Below are positions 51,618 through 56,149 of a DNA stretch of 56,149 nucleotides, piece after piece. Below the pieces are notes generated by a model. That model made no database searches. It saw nothing but the letters and a program-made list of their open reading frames with translations, and was not told the DNA's origin. Origin of the DNA: Candidatus Omnitrophota bacterium (GTDB lineage Bacteria > Omnitrophota > Gorgyraeia > Aquiviventales > Aquiviventaceae). Every line of letters begins with the position of its first letter. The first letter of the stretch is position 1. A program made the translations under genes and the position numbers. The DNA lies in contig JACQWM010000004.1 in NCBI GenBank assembly GCA_016209275.1, forward strand, positions 106,243-162,391, given 5' to 3'.

Positions 51618-52100
51618 ATGCCGGTGCGCCCGTTATGCCTTGAGCCGCAACCGGTGTTGCGCGCCGCCGCCTGCCGCGTGAGGGCCTTCACCGATGATGT
51701 GCGGCGTCTCGTTGACGATTTGATTGAGACGATGTACGCTAATGATGGCATTGGGCTGGCCGCTCCGCAAATCGGACGCGACGCGCAAGTCTTCGTGGCG
51801 AATCCCTCCCGCCATCCGGGCCAGGAGCTCGTGATGGTGAATCCCGCGCTCGAGTGGTCTGCCGGGCGCGCGGGGATTGTGGAAGGGTGCCTCAGCGTGC
51901 CCGATGTGTGGGCCAAAATCCGGCGGGCCGCGAGGGTTCGAATGCACGGATGCGATGCGGCCGGTGCGGCATACACGGTGACCGCCGAGGGGCTCTTGGC
52001 GATTGTCTTGCAGCACGAATTTGATCATTTGCAGGGCCGGCTCTTTATTGATCGCCTGCCGTGGTGGCGCCGTTTAACGACGAGAAGACCGACGAGGTGA
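51618..52100 (+). CDS. def: Peptide deformylase
   Basis: 160 aa, normal length. The three motifs are intact: GIGLAAPQIG (43-52), EGCLSVPDV with the metal-binding Cys, and QHEFDHLQG with HExxH. It removes the formyl group from nascent N-terminal methionine, so it pairs functionally with the Fmt gene downstream. The final codons are Arg-rich (RRLTTRRPTR). Its TGA stop lies inside the first unit of an octamer repeat. The promoter above is the likeliest start of this transcription unit. Confidence 0.96.
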   Translation: MPVRPLCLEPQPVLRAAACRVRAFTDDVRRLVDDLIETMYANDGIGLAAPQIGRDAQVFVANPSRHPGQELVMVNPALEWSAGRAGIVEGCLSVPDVWAKIRRAARVRMHGCDAAGAAYTVTAEGLLAIVLQHEFDHLQGRLFIDRLPWWRRLTTRRPTR

Positions 52101-52189
52101 TTGAGTGATTGAGGGATTAAGTGATTACGAGAGATCGCTCAGGGTTTCATATCTTTGAATCACCCAATCACCCAATCACTTAATCACAC
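52099..52189. repeat. Octamer array with inverted copy between def and fmt
   Basis: Left array 52099-52130: GATTGAGT, GATTGAGG, GATTAAGT, GATTACGA. Right array 52158-52189: AATCACCC twice, AATCACTT, AATCACAC, the reverse-complement family. The two arms could pair over about 30 bp with a ~27-nt loop. It overlaps the def stop codon and ends 7 bp before the fmt start, filling essentially the whole gap. Unit size is 8 rather than 7. Confidence 0.88.
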
Positions 52190-52196
52190 ATGATGG

Positions 52197-53117
52197 ATGC
52201 GCGTGATATTCTTCGGCACGGCGGAGTTTGCGGTGCCGAGCCTGACGGCGGTGGCCGCCGCAGGACATGAGATCGCCCTGTGCGTCACACAGCCTGATCG
52301 ACCGAAAGGACGCGGATTGCGCACGGAATCATCGCCGGTCAAGCGCGCAGCCGTCCACTTAGGTCTTCCCGTGGCGCAGCCCGAACGACCCACCGCAGCG
52401 CTCCTGCAGCCGTTTCATCCCGAGCTGGGGATTGTGATCGCCTACGGGCGGCTGATTCCGCGCGAGGTGCTGGCCGCCGCGACCCAAGGCATGCTGGGCG
52501 TGCATCCCTCGCTGCTGCCGGCCTATCGAGGCGCGGCTCCGGTCGCGCGGGCGATCTTGCAGGGCGAGACGACCACCGGGGTGACGATCTTCCGATTGAC
52601 TGAGCGCTTAGATGCCGGCGCCATCATCCGCCAGCGCTCGGTGCCGATTGAGCGGGAGGAGCCCGCGGATCGGCTCACGGAGCGGCTGGCACACGTGGGT
52701 GCTGCGGAATTGGTGCAGGCGATTGGCGAGCTGGCGAAAGGGCAGGCGAGCGAAACGCCGCAGAGCGACGCCGAAGCGACCTTTGCCCCGAAGCTGACCA
52801 AGGCCGACGGCTGGATTGATTGGGCGCAGCCGGCCCACCTGATTGTCCGGCGGATTCGCGCGGTCAATCCCTGGCCCGGCGCGATGACCCAATGGAGGGG
52901 CGGCGCGCTGAAAGTGACGGCGGCCGCGGCGCGAGCATCCTCGGCGAGCCAGGCGGCTGCCGGCACCATTGTCGAAGCGGTGCCGTACCGGATGGTGGTG
53001 GCCACCGGCGAGGGGATCGTGGACATCACCGAAGTGCAACCGGCGAATCGGCGGCGCATGAGCGTCCGCGAGTTCCTGGCCGGTCATGCGATTCGAGTCG
53101 GAGACACACTCGGTTAA
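52197..53117 (+). CDS. fmt: Methionyl-tRNA formyltransferase
   Basis: 306 aa from ATG 52197 (MRVIFFGTAEFAVPSL, the family N-terminus). The formyl-transfer domain has HPSLLPAYRGAAPV (103-116) and ERLDAGA with the catalytic Asp (D139); the C-terminal OB-like domain has TKADGWIDW and IRAVNPWPGA. It formylates initiator Met-tRNA from 10-formyl-THF. The Asn that normally lies two residues before the active-site His (INVH) is Gly101 here. All other motifs argue for a real Fmt. The next gene starts right after its TAA. Confidence 0.94.
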   Translation: MRVIFFGTAEFAVPSLTAVAAAGHEIALCVTQPDRPKGRGLRTESSPVKRAAVHLGLPVAQPERPTAALLQPFHPELGIVIAYGRLIPREVLAAATQGMLGVHPSLLPAYRGAAPVARAILQGETTTGVTIFRLTERLDAGAIIRQRSVPIEREEPADRLTERLAHVGAAELVQAIGELAKGQASETPQSDAEATFAPKLTKADGWIDWAQPAHLIVRRIRAVNPWPGAMTQWRGGALKVTAAAARASSASQAAAGTIVEAVPYRMVVATGEGIVDITEVQPANRRRMSVREFLAGHAIRVGDTLG

Positions 53118-54149
53118 ATGCCTGAACTCAGAAAAGATCCTCTCATCGGTCGGTGGGTGATCATCGCCACGGAGCGGGCCAAGCGCCCGGTGGATTTTCT
53201 GACACCGCACGCCGATCCCGCCTCGAAGGACGAGTGCCCCTTCTGCGAGGGCAAGGAGTCAAAAACGCCGCCCGAGATCATGGCCGTGCGCGGCAACGGC
53301 AGCGCGGCGAATCAGCCTGGGTGGAGCGTTCGGGTCGTCCCCAACATCAGGCCGGTGCTGAGGATCGAAGGCGAGCTCAACCGGCGGGGCAAGGGCATGT
53401 ATGATCTGATGGACGGCATCGGCGCCCATGAGCTCATCATCGAAAGCCCGCAGCATATCGCCAATGCGGCGGATCTTCCCGCGGCCCAAGTGCATAGCTC
53501 GCTGAAGGCCGCGGCCGACCGGATGAAGGATCTGGAGCGCGATCCGCGGTTTCGGTACGTGCTCTGGTTTAAGAATTACGGCACGGTCAGCGGAGCCGGG
53601 CCCATTCAACACAGCCGATCCCAGCTCATTGCCACCCCGGTCACGCCGCTGCGAGTGAAAGAGGAGCTCGTCTGCGCGCGCCGGTATTTCGAGGATAAGG
53701 AGCGCTGCCTGATCTGCGATATCATTGCGCAGGAGCGCGAGATGCAAGCGCGCGTGGTCCTCGAGACCTCCTCCGTGATGGCGCTGTGCCCCTTCGCGTC
53801 GCGGTTCCCGTTTGAGCTGTGGATCGTGCCGAAGCGCCACGGCAGCGACTTTGTCAGGGCGACCAACGAGGAAATCACGGAGGCCTCGCAGGTGCTTCGG
53901 GAGGTGCTCATGCGGCTGAAAAGCGTGCTGGATGATCCGCCCTATAACGCCCTGCTGCACACCGCGCCCTTCCGGCATGGGCGCGGCAAGGTCGGCCACT
54001 GGAAGACCATCGAGGAAGACTATCACTGGCACATCGAGCTGATTCCTCGCCTGACGCGCGTGGCGGGCTTCGAGTGGGGCAGCGGCTTCTACATCAATCC
54101 CACGCCGCCTGAAGAGTCGGCCAAATACTTGCGGGAGGCGCATGTCTGA
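53118..54149 (+). CDS. GalT-like protein lacking the nucleophile histidine (degenerate paralogue)
   Basis: 343 aa. It follows the galactose-1-phosphate uridylyltransferase layout: LRKDPLIGRWVIIA at the start, zinc ligands C40/C43 (CPFC) and H113, a second CxxC (CLIC), and DYHWHIELIPR near the end. The active-site HxHxQ, however, reads H165-S-R167-S-Q169, so the uridylylated histidine is Arg. The codon is CGA, two changes from any His codon, so this is unlikely to be a single read error. It may be a regulatory or binding partner of the intact GalT that follows with an 8-bp overlap. Confidence 0.85.
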   Translation: MPELRKDPLIGRWVIIATERAKRPVDFLTPHADPASKDECPFCEGKESKTPPEIMAVRGNGSAANQPGWSVRVVPNIRPVLRIEGELNRRGKGMYDLMDGIGAHELIIESPQHIANAADLPAAQVHSSLKAAADRMKDLERDPRFRYVLWFKNYGTVSGAGPIQHSRSQLIATPVTPLRVKEELVCARRYFEDKERCLICDIIAQEREMQARVVLETSSVMALCPFASRFPFELWIVPKRHGSDFVRATNEEITEASQVLREVLMRLKSVLDDPPYNALLHTAPFRHGRGKVGHWKTIEEDYHWHIELIPRLTRVAGFEWGSGFYINPTPPEESAKYLREAHV

Positions 54150-55146
54150 GCTGCGGCGGGATCCGGTGATCGGGCGGTGGAATATTGTGGAGACGGAATC
54201 GCCGTCCGGCCCGGCGGATTTTGACGTGGAGCATCAGGCCATCGGCGGAACGAAATGTCCGTTCTGCTACGGCAATGAAAGCATGACGCCTCCGGAGATC
54301 CATGTGCTTCGGCCCTCCGGCACCGCGCCGAATGCGAGCGGCTGGACGCTTCGCGTCGTCTCGAATAAGTTTCCGGCGCTCAAGATCGAGGGCGACCTGG
54401 CCCGCCGCGGGCTGGGGGTGTTCGATCTGTGCAATGGCGTGGGGGCGCATGAAGTCATTGTCGAATCCCCGGATCACCATCGGCAAATGTCGGACCTCAG
54501 CGTGCCCGAGCTGACCGAGGTGATCAAGGCGTTTAAGATCCGGTCGCTGGATCTGCGGGGGGATGCCCGGCTGAAGTACACGCTGATCTTCAAAAACTTC
54601 GGACTGGCGGCGGGGGCGTCGCTGGAGCATTCGCACTGCCAGCTCATTGCGCTGCCCATTGTGCCGAAGCGCGTGCAGGAAGAGCTGCGCGGCTGCGAGA
54701 AATATTTCGAGTTCCGCGATCGCTGCCCGTATTGCGACATGATCGCCCAGGAGCTCCAAGAGCCCGAGCGGCTGGTCTGCGAAAACCGCTCCTTCATCGC
54801 GCATTGCCCGTTCATGTCCGGGTTTCCCTTCGAAGTCTGGATTCTGCCGAAGCAGCACCGCGCCGATTTCGCTCAGATCACCCCCGAGGCCACGAGCGAT
54901 TTTGCTCGGATTCTCCGCGAGGTGCTCCTGCGCCTGCGGGTGGTGCTCTCCGACCCGCCCTACAACTTTATCATCCATACCTCGCCCATTGAGTCGCGGG
55001 AGCGGGACGAATACCACTGGCATCTGGAGCTGATCCCGAAGCTGGTCAAAATCGCCGGCTTCGAGTGGGGCACAGGCTTCTATATCAATCCCACGCCGCC
55101 GGAACTGGCGGCCAAAGCGCTGCGCGAGGCGACCCTGCCGGTGTAG
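54142..55146 (+). CDS. galT: Galactose-1-phosphate uridylyltransferase
   Basis: 334 aa, closely related to the upstream paralogue. Zinc ligands C39/C42 and H112 are present, and the active-site motif is intact: H163-S-H165-C-Q167, with H165 as the expected nucleophile. CPYCDM and YHWHLELIPK complete the set. GalT exchanges UMP between UDP-glucose and galactose-1-phosphate in the Leloir pathway, and so may supply UDP-galactose for the glycan locus. Related enzymes act on other hexose phosphates, so the substrate is probable but not certain. Confidence 0.88.
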   Translation: MSELRRDPVIGRWNIVETESPSGPADFDVEHQAIGGTKCPFCYGNESMTPPEIHVLRPSGTAPNASGWTLRVVSNKFPALKIEGDLARRGLGVFDLCNGVGAHEVIVESPDHHRQMSDLSVPELTEVIKAFKIRSLDLRGDARLKYTLIFKNFGLAAGASLEHSHCQLIALPIVPKRVQEELRGCEKYFEFRDRCPYCDMIAQELQEPERLVCENRSFIAHCPFMSGFPFEVWILPKQHRADFAQITPEATSDFARILREVLLRLRVVLSDPPYNFIIHTSPIESRERDEYHWHLELIPKLVKIAGFEWGTGFYINPTPPELAAKALREATLPV

Positions 55147-55149
55147 CCA

Positions 55150-55178
55150 TTGCGATTTCCCTCGAATCAGCGTAAAAT
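55150..55178 (+). promoter_or_regulatory. Sigma-70-type promoter for gap
   Basis: TTGCGA (55150-55155), 17-bp spacer, TAAAAT (55173-55178), a close match to the consensus and the same spacing as the def promoter. The predicted transcript would start near 55185 and carry a leader of about 33 nt. It occupies the galT-gap intergenic region. Confidence 0.6.
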
Positions 55179-55204
55179 TTATGGACTTACATTCGAGGCA
55201 GACC

Positions 55205-55211
55205 AAGGAGG
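55205..55211 (+). promoter_or_regulatory. Strong Shine-Dalgarno for gap
   Basis: AAGGAGG, 6 nt before the ATG at 55218. It is one of the best ribosome sites in the window and contrasts with the absence of any for def. Confidence 0.85.
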
Positions 55212-55217
55212 ATTCCC

Positions 55218-56033
55218 ATGGCAGTCCGCATTGGCATTAACGGATTCGGACGGATCGGCCGCAACGTGTTCCGAGCCGGGTTCAACCGTCCAGGATTGGA
55301 ATTTGTGGCGATCAACGATCTGCCCACGCCGACCGCCACCTTGGCCCACCTGTTGAAATACGACTCCATCCTCGGCATGTTCAACGCCGAGGTCTCGGCG
55401 GCTGAAGACGGGGTCGTGGTCAACGGCAAGAAGCTGAAGATGTTCACGTCGAAGCAGCCTGCCGAGATCCCGTGGGGCGAGCTGGGGGTGGATATCGTGG
55501 TGGAATCCACCGGGGCGTTCACCGACAAGGAGAAGGCGTCCGGCCATCTGGCGGCCAAGGGGGTCAAGAAAGTCATCATCACAGCGCCGGCCAAAGGGGA
55601 GGATCTCACCATCGTGATGGGGGTCAACGACGCGCGGTATGACCCGGCCACGCACCACGTCATCTCCAACGCGTCCTGCACGACCAATTGCGTGGTCCCT
55701 ATCGCTAAGCTGATCCACGAGCGCTTCACCATCCAGCGCGGCTACATGACGACGATCCACTCCTACACCAACGATCAGCGGCTGCTGGATCTCACCCACA
55801 AAGATTTGCGGCGCGCTCGCGCCGCCGCCTTGTCCATGATTCCCAGCACGACCGGGGCCGCGAAGACCGTCGGGGTGGTGTTTCCTGAGCTGAAGGGCAA
55901 GATCGACGGCATGTCCATGCGGGTGCCCACGCCGAACGTCTCCATCGTCGACCTCTCCTGCCAGGTGGCGAAAGACACCTCCGTCGAGGAGGTGAACGCG
56001 GTGTTTAAGGCGGCGGCGGAGGGCCCGATGTAG
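55218..56033 (+). CDS. gap: Glyceraldehyde-3-phosphate dehydrogenase, cut short by an in-frame amber codon
   Basis: The frame from ATG 55218 gives 271 aa and ends with TAG at 56031-56033. It has INGFGRIGR for [12 protein letters not shown] with the catalytic Cys (~153), TIHSYTNDQ with the His partner, and [19 protein letters not shown] for phosphate binding. GAPDH normally runs to ~330 aa. Directly after the stop, the same frame reads on as normal GAPDH (next entry). The stop replaces the usual Lys in 'EGP(L/M)KGIL', a one-base change from AAG. It catalyses the NAD-linked oxidation step of glycolysis. Confidence 0.9.
   Translation: MAVRIGINGFGRIGRNVFRAGFNRPGLEFVAINDLPTPTATLAHLLKYDSILGMFNAEVSAAEDGVVVNGKKLKMFTSKQPAEIPWGELGVDIVVESTGAFTDKEKASGHLAAKGVKKVIITAPAKGEDLTIVMGVNDARYDPATHHVISNASCTTNCVVPIAKLIHERFTIQRGYMTTIHSYTNDQRLLDLTHKDLRRARAAALSMIPSTTGAAKTVGVVFPELKGKIDGMSMRVPTPNVSIVDLSCQVAKDTSVEEVNAVFKAAAEGPM

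Positions 56034-56149
<116 letters not shown>

Noticed and set aside
48088-52189. Possible CRISPR array
   Set aside because: Units are 7-8 bp with no unique spacers of regular length, and no cas genes are present.

Overview
The window is GC-rich (roughly 60-65 percent by eye), almost fully coding, and read almost entirely on the + strand. It looks like a Gram-negative, uncultured-lineage chromosome. The very large surface-polysaccharide locus, the heptosyltransferase-type enzymes and the short low-complexity intergenic repeats would fit Candidatus Omnitrophota or a related PVC/Elusimicrobia-type genome. That assignment is inference; no rRNA or universal phylogenetic marker was available to test it.

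From 1 to about 48.1 kb there is one surface-glycan supercluster of 43 consecutive + strand genes. Most junctions overlap by 1-50 bp, many through ATGA start/stop fusions, and the largest gap is about 50 bp. The first part (1-25.5 kb) makes and modifies sugars: a SpsF-like cytidylyltransferase (5' cut), a Gfo/Idh/MocA oxidoreductase, three DegT-type aminotransferases, a PP-loop N-acetyl-sugar amidotransferase, an amidase, a GNAT, a NeuA-like CMP-sugar synthetase with an SDR, epimerases, methyltransferases, a HAD phosphatase, a sulfotransferase, a carbamoyltransferase, a radical SAM enzyme and a pyruvate-kinase homologue. It also holds a Wzx-type flippase and two large GT-B-like surface-carbohydrate proteins. 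The middle part (25.5-34.9 kb) holds glycosyltransferases, two GT-C membrane enzymes, a NodB deacetylase and a glycosyltransferase-DUF218 fusion. The last part (34.9-48.1 kb) has a WecA-like initiating transferase fused to a CapD-type N-terminal module, an O-antigen ligase/polymerase, two GT9 enzymes, a dTDP-rhamnose 4-epimerase-like enzyme, GT2 enzymes, a second deacetylase and an MGDG-synthase-type glycosyltransferase. Together these describe a lipid-linked glycan that is begun on undecaprenyl phosphate, assembled and decorated (probable amidino, sulfate, carbamoyl, methyl and acetyl groups), flipped and ligated.

From 48.2 kb to the end lies a housekeeping block: family-4 uracil-DNA glycosylase, priA, a TPR gene on the - strand, def, fmt, two tandem galT paralogues and gap. 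The gap reading frame is interrupted by an in-frame amber codon. Several of these enzymes lack a normally conserved residue: the GalT nucleophile His, the Fmt Asn and one UDG Fe-S cysteine.

A recurring element stands out across the 3' half: short tandem units of 7 (once 8) nt, usually followed by an inverted copy so that a hairpin can form. The unit sequence differs at each locus. These elements sit at gene ends, overlap stop codons, and once lie in frame inside a gene fusion.
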